Positions 8,440-17,456 are shown, numbered from the stretch's first letter. The stretch is 64,000 nucleotides of DNA from Candidatus Hadersleviella danica (GCA_016711405.1 JADJSZ010000110.1:51349-115348), one strand, 5' to 3'. The notes: generated by a model not told the origin, from the letters alone. Translations and numbers: made by a program.

Positions 8440-8507
8440 GGGATTGTGGATTGCGGAATGGGGATTGCGGATTGACCGACTGACCGACTGACCGCCTGAA
8501 AGACTCC
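8440..8507. repeat. GGATTGCGG and GACTGACC word repeats
   Basis: After the npdG stop come GGATTGTGGATTGCGGAATG-type words, then four copies of a GACTGACC-type word and a GAAAGACTCC end. The same two word families recur together at 18481-18574, 36000-36040, 50190-50235, 50815-50905, 60495-60530 and 61790-61830, always in spacers. Confidence 0.7.
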
Positions 8508-9392
8508 CTACTCCCCCGTCCCCAGTGGGTCTTCAAAGCCGCTCAAATCGTTGCGGGGAAAGTCGGTGACGACAAAAACTGTTTCGAGGGCGGCAAAATT
8601 CACGGCCGATTGCACCACCGCACTCTGCAAAATCTCCGCCTCACTGCGGCGCACAGTAGCCACACGGCCGATGACAATGCCCGCTGGGAACCTGCTGACC
8701 ATCATCCCCGCCTCAAACTCCCCTACCAAGCCCGAAGTCACCACCACATCGCCCACCTCGGCCACGCTTTCCAGCGGAATCCAGTCGAGCGTAATATCTC
8801 CGCCACGGCCGCCCCCGTGCAAAACCCCAATCGCTCGCGACGTGCCAAGGCGGGCAGGGATACTGCTCGAGTTATCCGTAATTAACAGCACCATTGCCGA
8901 ATTGGGGGTGACGCGGAAAATTTGCCCCACCAACCCACTCACACTGTCTACGGGCATCCCAATTTGCAAACCGTCGTCGCTCCCCTTGTCTATGATGAGG
9001 CTCTGGAAAAGGGGGCTGGGGTCCCAGCCAATTACATTGGCGAGGAGACGGGTCGTTTCGGGGGTTTCATTGACATAATCCAACGCCTCGGCCAAGGCTT
9101 GGTACTGCCCCACAAGTTCTCGCGCCTCGGCCAGCTCGCGTTCGGCTTCGGCCAAGCGAATTTCATAGCCTCGCAGTTGCGCTTGGGCCACGGCAAGGTC
9201 ATCGGTTTGGTTGAGATTGGTGGAGAGGTTTTGGCTCGGCTCGGCCGTCCAGCCCGCGATGGCGTTGGCGGGGTCGCGCAAAAAATCGAAGAGGAGACCG
9301 CTGTTGCCCGTGGTATCGAGAATAAAAATGACCACGGCCGCACCCAACAACAGCGCCACGGCCGCCCAACGAATGCGACTAGGGGTGTTCAT
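8508..9392 (-). CDS. mreC: Rod shape-determining protein MreC
   Basis: MreC is a membrane-anchored periplasmic scaffold that works with MreB, MreD and the elongasome in lateral wall synthesis. An N-terminal transmembrane helix (WAAVALLLGAAVVIFIL) is followed by a coiled coil of about 50 residues rich in E, A and L. The beta-rich MreC core carries the conserved pattern DKGSDDGLQIGMPV, LITDNSSSIPAR and VVTSGLVGEF-x-x-GMMV. The length of 294 residues is typical. It lies 95 bases downstream of mreB on the same strand. No mreD or pbp2 gene follows within the window; the next gene downstream, npdG, is convergent. Confidence 0.93.
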   Translation of the reverse strand: MNTPSRIRWAAVALLLGAAVVIFILDTTGNSGLLFDFLRDPANAIAGWTAEPSQNLSTNLNQTDDLAVAQAQLRGYEIRLAEAERELAEARELVGQYQALAEALDYVNETPETTRLLANVIGWDPSPLFQSLIIDKGSDDGLQIGMPVDSVSGLVGQIFRVTPNSAMVLLITDNSSSIPARLGTSRAIGVLHGGGRGGDITLDWIPLESVAEVGDVVVTSGLVGEFEAGMMVSRFPAGIVIGRVATVRRSEAEILQSAVVQSAVNFAALETVFVVTDFPRNDLSGFEDPLGTGE

Positions 9393-9401
9393 AGGGGGAG
9401 T

Positions 9402-9487
9402 TATTGGTTATTCGTTACTGGGTTACTCGCTATTGAGTTACATCTATCAACTACCAATAACGAATAAATAACGAATAACGAGTAACC
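9402..9487. repeat. GTTACTGG-word inverted repeat between mreB and mreC
   Basis: TTATTGGTTATTCGTTACTGG words are followed by the inverted AATAACGAATAAATAACG arm. It lies between two genes expected to be co-transcribed, so it would act as an intra-operon hairpin affecting relative expression or RNA stability rather than as a full stop. That role is inference. Confidence 0.6.
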
Positions 9488-10561
9488 TCATTTGAGCCGT
9501 CGTTTGCGGTCGGTGTCATCGGTGAGGACGCGGCTGAAATAGGCGAAATCTTCGAGAACGCGCCCCGCTCCACGTGCCACACAAGTCATCGGGTCTTCGG
9601 CAACCCAGACACGCATCCGCACAGCGTCTTCAATGCGGTCGGCCAAGCCCCGAATTTGCGCCCCACCACCCGCCAAGCAGATGCCCGTTTCCATGAGGTC
9701 GGCCACCAGTTCGGGTGGGGTTTCATCAATGGCATCCTTCACTGCATCCACAATGACGTTAATGGCGGGAGCCATCGCTTCGCGCAGTTCGATACTGCTG
9801 ATTTCGACAGCTTGGGGGAGGCCGTTGATGAGGTTACGGCCGCGCAAGGTAATGGTGCGCTCTTCGGGGAGGGGGAAAGCGGAGCCTGCCGTGATTTTGG
9901 CGCGTTCGGCCGAGCGTTCGCCAATCAACAAGTTGTATTTGTTGCGGGCATACTGGACAATGTCCTCGTCCATCTCATCCCCCGCCACGCGCACCGAACG
10001 GCGCACGACCACGCCACCCATCGAAAAGACGGCCACTTCGGTGGTGCCACCGCCAATGTCCACAATCATGCTCCCGCGTGATTCCATAATGGGCAGGCCC
10101 GCCCCAATGGCGGCGGCAACAGGCTCTTCTATCAGATGGGCTTCCCGTGCGCCCGCCTGAATGGTGGCATCGCGCACAGCCCGCTCTTCCACCTCGGTCA
10201 CACCGCTGGGAATCCCGACGACGACACGCGGCCGTGGAAAGGGAACCAACACTTGCTCGTGTACTTTTTTGATAAAGTAACTGAGCATGGCTTCGGTAAT
10301 TTCGAACTCGGAGATAACGCCATCGCGCAACGGCCGAATGGCGATAATATCGGCAGGGGTACGGCCGACCATTTCGCGGGCTTCCGCCCCCACGGCCAAC
10401 GGCTCACGGGTGCGCTTGCGAATGGCCACCCACGAGGGTTCGTTGATGACAATGCCTCTATCGCGGACACAAACGAGGGTGTTGGCCGTGCCTAAATCAA
10501 TGCCGACATCGAGCGAGAAAAAACCGAGAAGCCAATCAAGTGGTCTGAATGAGGAGAGCAA
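9488..10561 (-). CDS. mreB: Rod shape-determining protein MreB (bacterial actin)
   Basis: MreB is an actin-fold ATPase that forms membrane-associated filaments and directs cell-wall elongation. The phosphate-1 loop VGIDLGTANTLV is at residues 19-30. The phosphate-2 region MIVDIGGGTTEVAVFS and the adenosine motif ICLAGGGAQIRGL are intact. The N-terminal extension LLSSFRPLDWLLGFFSL is hydrophobic and could serve as the membrane-binding segment. Its 357 residues are slightly longer than the usual 335-350. The start appears to be TTG at 10561, preceded by AGGAAGG at proper spacing. It is the first gene of an mreB-mreC pair and implies rod or filament morphology. Confidence 0.95.
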   Translation of the reverse strand: MLSSFRPLDWLLGFFSLDVGIDLGTANTLVCVRDRGIVINEPSWVAIRKRTREPLAVGAEAREMVGRTPADIIAIRPLRDGVISEFEITEAMLSYFIKKVHEQVLVPFPRPRVVVGIPSGVTEVEERAVRDATIQAGAREAHLIEEPVAAAIGAGLPIMESRGSMIVDIGGGTTEVAVFSMGGVVVRRSVRVAGDEMDEDIVQYARNKYNLLIGERSAERAKITAGSAFPLPEERTITLRGRNLINGLPQAVEISSIELREAMAPAINVIVDAVKDAIDETPPELVADLMETGICLAGGGAQIRGLADRIEDAVRMRVWVAEDPMTCVARGAGRVLEDFAYFSRVLTDDTDRKRRLK

Positions 10562-10685
10562 TGCAAAACCTTCCTGAACGAGTTTGGTGAGGGGGTTGAC
10601 GGTAATTCGCCATTGACCTTAAACCAATGCGAGATTATAACAATAAGCTACACGATGGGCATGAACTCTCTTTATCATCTCATAG

Positions 10686-10799
10686 AGAGCAGTAGAAAGT
10701 AAAAGGTAAAAGGTAAAAAGTGGGGCGCACTACCACACCCACTTCTCACTTTTCACTTCTCACCACTAACCACTAACCACTAACCACTAACCAAACAAC
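10686..10799. repeat. AAAGT-word and CACTAACC-word intergenic repeats
   Basis: The 240-base gap between divergent mreB and hpt holds a GTAAAAGG/AAAAGTGG arm, its inverted TTTTCACTTCTCACC arm, and then four copies of the 8-base word CACTAACC running up to the hpt start. The hpt ribosome-binding region is therefore made of repeat sequence and has no clear Shine-Dalgarno motif. Confidence 0.65.
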
Positions 10800-10802
10800 C
10801 CT

Positions 10803-11358
10803 ATGCGAGATTTACGACAAGACATTGCCTCGGTGCTCATTGGCGAGGCGCAATTGCAACAGCGCATCCACGAAATTGCGCGAGATTTAGAAGCCCACTA
10901 TGAAAAAGAAGGGGTCGAAAACATTCTTCTGCTGTGCATCCTCAAAGGGGGCTACATTTTCTTGGCCGATTTAAGCCGCGCCCTCAACATCCCCCACGAG
11001 GTCAATTTTATGGCCGTTTCCAGCTATGGTGATGCGACGCATAGTAGTGGAGCGGTGCGCATTTTGCTCGATTTACAGCAAGATATTACAGGCAGGCATG
11101 TGCTCATTGTCGAAGATATTATTGACAGTGGCCTGACCCTCGACTACATGCGCCACAATTTGCTCACCCGCCAGCCCGCTTCCTTGCGCGTGTGCGCCTT
11201 GCTCAGCAAGCCCAGCCGCCACAAAATTAGTGTGCCAGTCGAGCATATTGGCTTTGAAGTGCCCGGATGAGTTTGTGGTGGGTTACGGCCTCGATTACGG
11301 CCAGCTTTACCGCAATTTGCCCTATATCGCCATCCTAAAACCAGAAGTATTTTCCTAA
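10803..11358 (+). CDS. hpt: Hypoxanthine phosphoribosyltransferase, one frameshift
   Basis: This cytoplasmic purine-salvage enzyme makes IMP or GMP from hypoxanthine or guanine and PRPP. The conserved early strand ILLLCILKGGYIFLADL, the flexible-loop region VSSYGDATHSSGAVR and the PRPP-binding motif VLIVEDIIDSGLTL are all present. The frame closes prematurely after IGFEVPG. One base further the expected C-terminus continues as DEFVVGYGLDYGQLYRNLPY and stops at 11358, the right length (about 184 residues) for Hpt. An extra G at about 11264-11265 explains this. The gene begins at the ATG at 10803, directly after CACTAACC repeats. Confidence 0.9.
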
Positions 11359-11447
11359 AGCAGATAGAGGCGAGAGATAGAGATAGAGGGTTGCGTAGTT
11401 GGCTGGCTGACTAAGGGTTCCTCTATCTCTATCTCTTTTCTCTATCT
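11359..11447. repeat. Inverted CTCTATCT/AGATAGAG repeat
   Basis: GAGATAGAGATAGAGGG and the opposite arm CTCTATCTCTATCTC flank about 30 bases of unrelated sequence, giving a potential 17-bp hairpin after hpt. The same word family recurs at 26041-26132, 30567-30668, 40070-40265 and 57918-58010, each time as two opposed arms. Confidence 0.75.
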
Positions 11448-11463
11448 TGTATTGGCAACCATT

Positions 11464-13086
11464 ATGACTTTGCACGAATTGGACACGGCCGTTTATGCCC
11501 ACCAATGGGTGGCCCTTGCGGGCGACCATGTGGCTGGCGTGGGGCAAACTGGCCCTGAAGCGTTGCGGCTGGCGCGGCGCAACTGGCCCAAGCAGAAGCA
11601 GTTCACCTTGCGCTATGTGGAGCCAGAGGGGGGCGAGCCGTTGCTCATTCCCCCGTTGCTGGAGCAGTTGTTGCCCTTTGTGGAACAACTTGACCAGCCC
11701 ATTTATGTGGTGGGTGGGGCGGTGCGTGATATGTTAAACGGCCGGTTGCCCCACGACCTCGACCTGATGGTGGGTGCGGGAGCCATCACCTGTGGCTTTC
11801 GCATGGGGGACTTTTTGGGCGCACCTGCCTATGTCATGGACAAGGTGCGGGATGTGGCGCGGATTGTGTTGGCCGAGCAAGAGACGACGATAGACATTGC
11901 CCGTCAACGCGGCGAGAGCTTGGCCGACGATTTGCGCGACCGCGATTTGACCATCAATGCCCTTGCCCTGCCTGTGGCCGCCCGCACCTCGGCCAGTGTG
12001 GTGGATGTGGTGGGCGGGCAAGCCGATTTGGCCAATGGCCTCATCCGCCAAGCCAGCCCCAACGCCTTGCTCCAAGACCCTGTGCGTGGCTTGCGCGTGG
12101 TGCGCATGTCGCTCAAGTTGGGCTTTGCGATTGAGGCGGAGACGGCCGCCAACACCCGCCTCAGTTTGCGCTTGCGCGAGGCCACCTCCCCCGAACGCAT
12201 CCGCGATGAACTATTTAACTTGGTGCGCGTAGACCCTGCGGGCGCCTTGCGAATTTTGCACGAACTAGATGGCCTCGCCGCGATAGTGCCGCCGCTGGCG
12301 CCGCTGGTGGGCGTGAGCCAATCGGCCCCCCATGTGCGGGATGTGTGGGGGCATACGCTGTGGGTGTTGGAATGGCTGGGACAGGTGGAAGCGGCCGTGG
12401 CGGGCCAACCCTGCTCCCCGCCCGAACTGGGCGAATGGCTGGCTCCGTGGCGCGATGAGTTGCAAGCGCATCTCGCCCGCCCTGTGCCGGGGCACATTGA
12501 TGGGCATTTGCTGTGGCGTTGGGCGGCCGTGTTGCACGATGTGGGCAAGCCGGCCACCAAAACGGTGGAGGAAAGCGGCCGTATCCGCTTCTTTGGCCAT
12601 GACAAGGTGGGGGCGGATATGGCGGCCGACTTTTTGCGGAGCCTGCACCTGAGTAGCGAGGCGGTGAACCATGTGGCGCAGACGGTGGCGGGGCATATGC
12701 GGCCGTTGCTGATGACCCATGAGGGGCACAGCCCCACCCGACGCACCATCTACCGCTTTTTTAAGCGGGCGGGCAAGGCGGGGGTGGATGTGGCCTTGCT
12801 CTCGCTGGCCGACCATTTGGGAACCTATGGCGGGGTGGGGGATGGGGCGGCGTGGCACAGGCTTGGCCATATTGTAACCCAGCTTTTGCGCCATTATTTT
12901 GAGCATTACGAGGAGACGGTGCGCCCTGTGCCGCTGGTCAGCGGCCGTGAGTTGATGAAGCAACTTCAGCTTCCGCAAGGGCCAGATGTCGGCCGTTTGC
13001 TGGCTATTTTAGAAGAGGCGCAAGCGGCGGGGGAGATTGGCACGGCCGAGGAAGCGTTGGCACTGGCGAGAGCTAATTTTGTGTAA
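11464..13086 (+). CDS. CCA-adding/poly(A) polymerase family tRNA nucleotidyltransferase with HD domain
   Basis: This enzyme probably adds or repairs the 3' CCA end of tRNAs. Residues 1-75 form a small extra domain (WVALAGDHVAGVGQTGPEAL) that resembles DUF5678 and is not part of the core family. The nucleotidyltransferase head follows, with YVVGGAVRDML and the catalytic DLDL pair near residue 100, then the RRXD-like DRDLTINALAL segment and the DPVRGLRVVRM tRNA-binding block. The C-terminal half carries an HD phosphohydrolase domain (LHDVGKPATKT near residue 360 and VAGHMRPL). I use the ATG at 11464; a TTG 12 bases upstream is also in frame. The product is 540 residues. A 23-bp-arm hairpin follows the stop. 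Confidence 0.88.
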   Translation: MTLHELDTAVYAHQWVALAGDHVAGVGQTGPEALRLARRNWPKQKQFTLRYVEPEGGEPLLIPPLLEQLLPFVEQLDQPIYVVGGAVRDMLNGRLPHDLDLMVGAGAITCGFRMGDFLGAPAYVMDKVRDVARIVLAEQETTIDIARQRGESLADDLRDRDLTINALALPVAARTSASVVDVVGGQADLANGLIRQASPNALLQDPVRGLRVVRMSLKLGFAIEAETAANTRLSLRLREATSPERIRDELFNLVRVDPAGALRILHELDGLAAIVPPLAPLVGVSQSAPHVRDVWGHTLWVLEWLGQVEAAVAGQPCSPPELGEWLAPWRDELQAHLARPVPGHIDGHLLWRWAAVLHDVGKPATKTVEESGRIRFFGHDKVGADMAADFLRSLHLSSEAVNHVAQTVAGHMRPLLMTHEGHSPTRRTIYRFFKRAGKAGVDVALLSLADHLGTYGGVGDGAAWHRLGHIVTQLLRHYFEHYEETVRPVPLVSGRELMKQLQLPQGPDVGRLLAILEEAQAAGEIGTAEEALALARANFV

Positions 13087-13088
13087 AA

Positions 13089-13144
13089 GTTTATTGGTGT
13101 AGTGGTGTATTAAAATAGACCAATACACCGCTATACCAATAAAC
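13089..13144. terminator. Long inverted repeat after the tRNA nucleotidyltransferase gene
   Basis: Arms of 23 bp (GTTTATTGGTGTAGTGG onward, and the inverted copy at 13122-13144 with two mismatches) enclose a 10-base loop. The repeat begins two bases after the stop codon and has short T tracts. It is probably a transcription terminator made from intergenic repeat words. Confidence 0.55.
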
Positions 13145-13179
13145 CAAATGCCAGCGTATTGCCCCCTATGTACAAGAAA

Positions 13180-13207
13180 GAGCGCACTGTTTGCCCGCAG
13201 TGCGCTC
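13180..13207. terminator. 10-bp GC-rich hairpin in the gap after the tRNA nucleotidyltransferase
   Basis: Arms GAGCGCACTG and CAGTGCGCTC are perfect, with an 8-base loop. No T-run follows on either strand. The rest of the 13087-13481 gap shows no credible gene; an open frame at 13148-13414 has no ribosome site or recognisable sequence. Confidence 0.4.
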
Positions 13208-13481
13208 TCGAAACAGAATCAGAATGCGAACCCTGAACTGTTAAGCCGATTATACCGCAAAAAAGGTGTGAAAGTTCCTTTTTCGTGGGCAAAACAGTGG
13301 CCAAAAGAATTGTGCGGGTCAGGTTGGGGTGGTAGAGTGAGGGAGTTCTTTGCCCTTGGTCATTTGCCCCTCGCATTAACGTTTGCTTGGAAGAGGGGGA
13401 TAGATGCGAACTAGTGGCCGAAATTTGCGTAAAGTTAGGCGTGTGTGGTGTACCTTAATACCAACTTTTAAGGAGAATCGT

Positions 13482-13934
13482 GTGAGCAATAATCTAGTCT
13501 ACATTGTCCAAGTAGATGAGGCGCGTTATGTGGGGGTGAACCCCACAGGCCAAATTCACATTGGTTGGAATCGAGTGACGGTACATTTAGAACATCATGA
13601 GCTACGCACTTTGGCTCAAATGTTACAAGAGAGTTTTTCCGAGGAAATGTTGTGGGCGATGGAAGCTGAAGTGGCGCAAGCCGAGGAATTAGCGGCCGAG
13701 GAGTATGGCGCTGTTGATGAGTGGGATGAATTTGACGATTTAGAAGAGTTTGAGGATGGCGAAGAGATAGATGACTCGGTGCAAGTGTGGCTAGGCGATG
13801 TGGCCTTGCTGATGAACATGGAGGATTTTGAACTGTTCATGGAGATGATTTTCAGTGCATATGAACTGCTCGAACATGGGAGCAAGCCCCCTGAAAAAGG
13901 GCACGGGACAGATCTCTTCTTTTCGTTGAATTAG
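13482..13934 (+). CDS. Acidic hypothetical protein
   Basis: I do not recognise this family. A GTG start at 13482 is preceded by AAGGAG (13470-13475) at good spacing and gives 150 residues, whereas an ATG further upstream lacks a ribosome site. The protein starts with a short beta-like segment (YIVQVDEARYVGVNPTGQIHIGW). It continues with a helical region and a strongly acidic stretch between residues 55 and 95 dominated by E and D, and ends in a hydrophobic helix region around LLMNMEDFELFMEMIF. Cysteine is absent. Base composition is less GC-rich than its neighbours. It is followed 53 bases later by a small monooxygenase-like gene on the same strand, so the two may be co-transcribed. Confidence 0.7.
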   Translation: MSNNLVYIVQVDEARYVGVNPTGQIHIGWNRVTVHLEHHELRTLAQMLQESFSEEMLWAMEAEVAQAEELAAEEYGAVDEWDEFDDLEEFEDGEEIDDSVQVWLGDVALLMNMEDFELFMEMIFSAYELLEHGSKPPEKGHGTDLFFSLN

Positions 13935-13987
13935 CCGTATAGGGGAGGGAGTTCCTCGTTGCTAACACGCTATGGAGGTTTTTAACA

Positions 13988-14206
13988 ATGGGTAAAATGA
14001 TTTCGGCCGTGCATTATGCGCGGCAAAAGGGGGCTGATTTGTATGAGGTGAAGCGGCAGTTGGAGCAGACGGCCGTGGATTTGCAACAATGGCCGGGCTT
14101 TCTGTATTATCGTCTCCTGTCCCCCATTGCCCCCGATGATGGGTACAAGTTGCTCACTTTTTGGCAATCGCGCCAGCATTATCAAGCGGCCGTGCAAGCC
14201 GATTAA
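13988..14206 (+). CDS. Small ABM-like (antibiotic biosynthesis monooxygenase fold) protein
   Basis: A 72-residue protein with the pattern of one half of a dimeric alpha-beta barrel. An N-terminal helix (KGADLYEVKRQLEQ) is followed by WPGFLYYRLLSP, a short D-D-G-Y turn, LLTFWQSRQHY and a closing AAVQAD helix. This order matches the ABM domain, in which the strand before the W-x-S and H-Y segment is characteristic. Such proteins range from heme-degrading enzymes to cofactor-free monooxygenases and many have no known role. GGAGG lies 12 bases before the ATG. It ends just before a strong bidirectional terminator. The family call is moderate. Confidence 0.6.
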   Translation: MGKMISAVHYARQKGADLYEVKRQLEQTAVDLQQWPGFLYYRLLSPIAPDDGYKLLTFWQSRQHYQAAVQAD

Positions 14207-14231
14207 ACGATTAAATCGCAGATTCACAAAT

Positions 14232-14275
14232 AAAAAAGACCGCCAGCGTTTCCAACACGTTGGCGGTCTTTTTTA
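14232..14275. terminator. Bidirectional rho-independent terminator
   Basis: A 12-bp stem, GACCGCCAGCGT (14238-14249) with ACGTTGGCGGTC (14257-14268), is preceded by A6 and followed by T6. It separates the small ABM-like gene (plus) from dcd (minus) and can serve both. Confidence 0.92.
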
Positions 14276-14290
14276 TTGTGGCGGGGGTGG

Positions 14291-16077
14291 TTAGAGGCGG
14301 GGTAACACAATCCCTTGTTGTGCCTGATACTTCCCTTTGCGGTCGGCGTAGGTCACATCGCACTGTTCGTCCCCCTCGAAGAAAAGCACTTGCGAGATGC
14401 CCTCGTAGGCGTACACCTTGGCGGGCAGAGGGGTGGTGTTGGAGATTTCAAGCGTCACAAAGCCTTCCCATCCCGGCTCGAAAGGCGTTACGTTGACGAT
14501 AAGACCGCACCTTGCATACGTCGAATTATGCACAATCATGTCATTGGCCACGAAATTGTGGAAACGGGGTACAGTTAAATCAAATACTTCTTCTTCGCCA
14601 GCGGGTTCAATACTCGCCACAACATCCCAGAGTGGCCCGTTTAGCAAAGGTTGCAATTGCTGATTCCCTGTAGCGACCGTGACACGGTTGGCAAATTTAT
14701 AAGGTACAGATTGGTTAGGGTTTGTTTTAATGCCTAATTTATTCAGGCTAGTTCCAGCTTCCTGAACGGCTGTTTTTAACATCTCCCACGCAGGAGAAGG
14801 CAATGTATCAAAATTGCTCCGCTGACGCAGTGGCGCTTCGGCAAATGCAGGTAGTATTTCTTGTTCCAACCGCTTTTGTTTGATGGAATCTGGCCAAAAA
14901 CCAATCTGTTCGGCAAAACGTTGGATTTGTTCGCGGTCGGTGATTTGGATGCGATGAGCTTCTGTACCAATAGCGGTTATTTTTTCACGAACCAATGAAA
15001 AAACACCAAACCGCAATAGCAAATGATGCACATCCTCTATGAGACGACGAGATTTAGAGTAATACTCGATAAAAAAGCTCTCATTGGAGCGATAAACACC
15101 CCCATCGCCCGAAAACAGGGCTTGCAAAAACAGGCGGGTGGTTTCTTTAGGGGATGTAAAAATTGCTTGGGGCACAAATTTGCTTTCGGCCGTGACATTT
15201 AAGCCATATTTGGTTAGCCAAAGAGTGGTGCGATTTGGTTCAGGGATACCCCCTCTGCCCGCTTTGTTAACCAAGCGATACCCATAAGGTTCACGATAGG
15301 TGGTTTCTCCCAACTGCCCCTCTTGAACACACCGTTTCAATAACTGCACTAGTACTGGATCTGCACTGGTAAATGATGGGCTGTGCCCTGGTGCTTTGCA
15401 TTGTCCCTCCGAAATCATTAACCCGAGTAAAACCGCTTCCCAGTTGGGCAAGGGTATTTTGCCAAAGACAGGAATTTCCCTAGCAACAGCAATGCGGTCT
15501 CCCTGTTTTAAGTCACTTAAGGATGTCCAGCCATGTAGTTGCCGAAAAGGGTGATTTGCGGTAGCACGTATTTTTAAGCCTGCACGTGTAGTTAATTGAT
15601 AGACAGGCTTTTTGCCTTGGGGTAAAAAGGCACTAACAGCCACAGGTTTTAGTTGCCAACCGTCTAATCCCACCGTTTGGCGTGCCGAAGCAAACTCTCC
15701 AATCGGTACATAAGCTCCTGTTTCTGCGTCTACTACTCGGGTATCGGCCGTTAAGCACTTGCCCAAACAAACGGTGAGCACATTGCGCGGAATGCGGAAA
15801 TACTCTAGCGTGCGTGCCAATACAAACGAGTTGGGCGGAATGATGCATACATCCCCCTTGAAATCCACAAACGAATCGGCCGTGAAATTCTTGGGGTCTA
15901 CCACCACCGAACGCACATTTGTAAAAATCTTAAATTCATCCGTCACCCGCACATCATACCCATACGAGGATAAGCCATACGAAATGACCCCCTGCCGTAC
16001 CTGATTTTCCTCAAATGGCTCAATCATCCCGTGTTCAAGGCCATTTTGCGAATCCAGTTATCTGCTTTAAGTCCCAT
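14291..16077 (-). CDS. dcd: dCTP deaminase interrupted by an intein, one frameshift near the start
   Basis: Dcd converts dCTP to dUTP for thymidylate synthesis. The extein has the family's IEPFEENQVRQGVISYGLSSYGYDVRV start, DEFKIF, and the active-site sequence LGK/STYARCGL split by an intein of 411 residues. The remaining C-terminal extein (VNVTPFEPGWEG, TLEISNT, QVLFFEGDEQCDVTY) is intact. The natural N-terminus (MGLKADNWIRKMALNTG) is encoded one frame away, from an ATG at 16077. One missing G at about 16026-16028 breaks the frame. The spliced protein would be about 184 residues, normal for Dcd. The gene ends 16 bases from the bidirectional terminator on its 3' side. Confidence 0.92.
14525..15757 (-). 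mobile_element. Intein in dCTP deaminase, with LAGLIDADG-type endonuclease region
   Basis: Protein splicing would remove residues 91-501 of the precursor. The first residue is Cys (CLTADTRVVDAETG, block A), the block B histidine motif is TANHPF, and the C-terminal blocks are EVFDLTVPRFHNFVANDMIVHN. The intein ends in His-Asn and is followed by Ser as the +1 nucleophile. All residues needed for standard class 1 splicing are present. The middle contains LLGLMISEGQ and LQALFSGDGGV, the two LAGLIDADG-like helices of a homing endonuclease. The insertion falls inside the catalytic motif of the host enzyme, so splicing is required for activity. Local base composition is more AT-rich than the host gene, suggesting acquisition. 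Confidence 0.92.
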
Positions 16078-16118
16078 GATGCTCAGTAATTGGTAATTGG
16101 TAATTCGTCTCTCTAGCT

Positions 16119-17450
16119 CTAGCTCCCGTCTCTATCTAAAGGATACCAATAACCCCGTGCTTCGCCTACGAGGTAGAGCGAACCAGTGATGAGAATGTAA
16201 TCGGATGGGTTGGCGAACGCGGCCGACAGTGCCTCCTGCACGGTGGCGGCCGTTTGCACAGGCACGGCCGTTTCCCCCACCAGCCCCGCCAACTCGGCGG
16301 GCGGGATGGCTGGTTTGCCGGGCACCCGGGGCTGGGTAAACACCCATCGCCCCACCAGCGGAGCCAGTGCGGAAAGCATGGCCTCCGCATTTTTGCCCGC
16401 AATGCTCCCTACCACGGCCGTCGCCTTCTGCTGGGGGTACTTGGCCTGCAAACTCGCCACCAGCGTCGCCATTTTGTGCGGGTTGTGCGCCCCATCCAAA
16501 ATGACCAGCGGATTTTCCTGCACCGTTTCGAGCCGCCCCGCAAAACGCACGGCCGTTAGCACCCGCTCTGCTTGCGCGGCCGAGATGCGCCAACCGTGAC
16601 TGTACCCAAGGACATCCACGGCCGCCAGTGCCACGGCCGCATTGTGCGCCTGATACCCCATCCCCGCCACATTGATATTGACATAACGATTGAAAGGAGC
16701 CTCCACCGTCAGCATTTCAGCGGGGGTGATGTGATAATGCCATTGGTCGCCCAAGGCGTAGAACGGGGCGTTTTTCTCGGCCGCCTCCTGCCGAATAACC
16801 GCCAACACCTCGGGCTGGGTGGCGGCCGTTACCACAGGCTGGTTGGGCTTGATGATGCCCGCCTTGTGCCACGCAATATCGGCCAGCGTCGGCCCCAGCA
16901 CCTGCTCGTGGTCCCAATCTACATTGGTAATGATGGCCAACTCGGCTGGCAAGATGTTGGTGGGGTCGAAACGGCCGCCTAAACTCGTCTCTATGACCGC
17001 CCAAGCTGGCTTTTCTTCGGCCAGCCAGAGCATGGTCAGCCCCACCCACGCCTCGGTGTAGCGCAGGCGTTGGCCTGTGGCCGCTTCCCAACGGCCGTGA
17101 ACCGCCTGCAACCGCCCCACCAACACATCAAACTGCTCTTGGGCAAGCCAGCGGCCGTTGGTGTTCAGCTTCTCCAAATAGCTCTGCAAATAGGGGCTGG
17201 TGTGATGGCAAACTGTCCCGCCGAGGCTCTGGAGCAAAGCGGCCGTCATCACCGTCACCGAGCCTTTGCCGCTGGTTCCTGCCACATGTACGGCGGGAAT
17301 CCCCCGCTCGGGGTGGCCTGCAAAAGCGAGAAAATCGGCCGTGCGCTGGATTTGCGCCTCGAAGTGGGCGCGTTGTTCAGCGGCCGTTTTCGGTTCGCCA
17401 AACCGCCGCCCGCTAGGGTCACGCACAAGAGAGAAAAGCCAATCGTACAT
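16119..17450 (-). CDS. folC: Bifunctional folylpolyglutamate/dihydrofolate synthase
   Basis: This cytoplasmic Mur-ligase-family enzyme adds glutamate to dihydropteroate or folates. The P-loop HVAGTSGKGSVT is at residues 55-66. HTSPYL, the TEAWVGLTMLWLAEE segment, ETSLGGRFDPTN and the metal-binding NVDWDHEQVLG follow, and the C-terminal domain has LDGAHNPHKM. Its 443 residues match the family. The start is the ATG at 17450. The gene is flanked upstream by GTTACTGG-word repeats and downstream by a short repeat-rich gap before dcd. It is divergent from the ABC permease gene. Confidence 0.93.
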   Translation of the reverse strand: MYDWLFSLVRDPSGRRFGEPKTAAEQRAHFEAQIQRTADFLAFAGHPERGIPAVHVAGTSGKGSVTVMTAALLQSLGGTVCHHTSPYLQSYLEKLNTNGRWLAQEQFDVLVGRLQAVHGRWEAATGQRLRYTEAWVGLTMLWLAEEKPAWAVIETSLGGRFDPTNILPAELAIITNVDWDHEQVLGPTLADIAWHKAGIIKPNQPVVTAATQPEVLAVIRQEAAEKNAPFYALGDQWHYHITPAEMLTVEAPFNRYVNINVAGMGYQAHNAAVALAAVDVLGYSHGWRISAAQAERVLTAVRFAGRLETVQENPLVILDGAHNPHKMATLVASLQAKYPQQKATAVVGSIAGKNAEAMLSALAPLVGRWVFTQPRVPGKPAIPPAELAGLVGETAVPVQTAATVQEALSAAFANPSDYILITGSLYLVGEARGYWYPLDRDGS

Positions 17451-17456
17451 AAAGGT

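Noticed and set aside
13148..13414. 88-codon open frame in the gap after the tRNA nucleotidyltransferase
   Set aside because: No ribosome site, overlaps a hairpin, unusual composition and no recognisable sequence.
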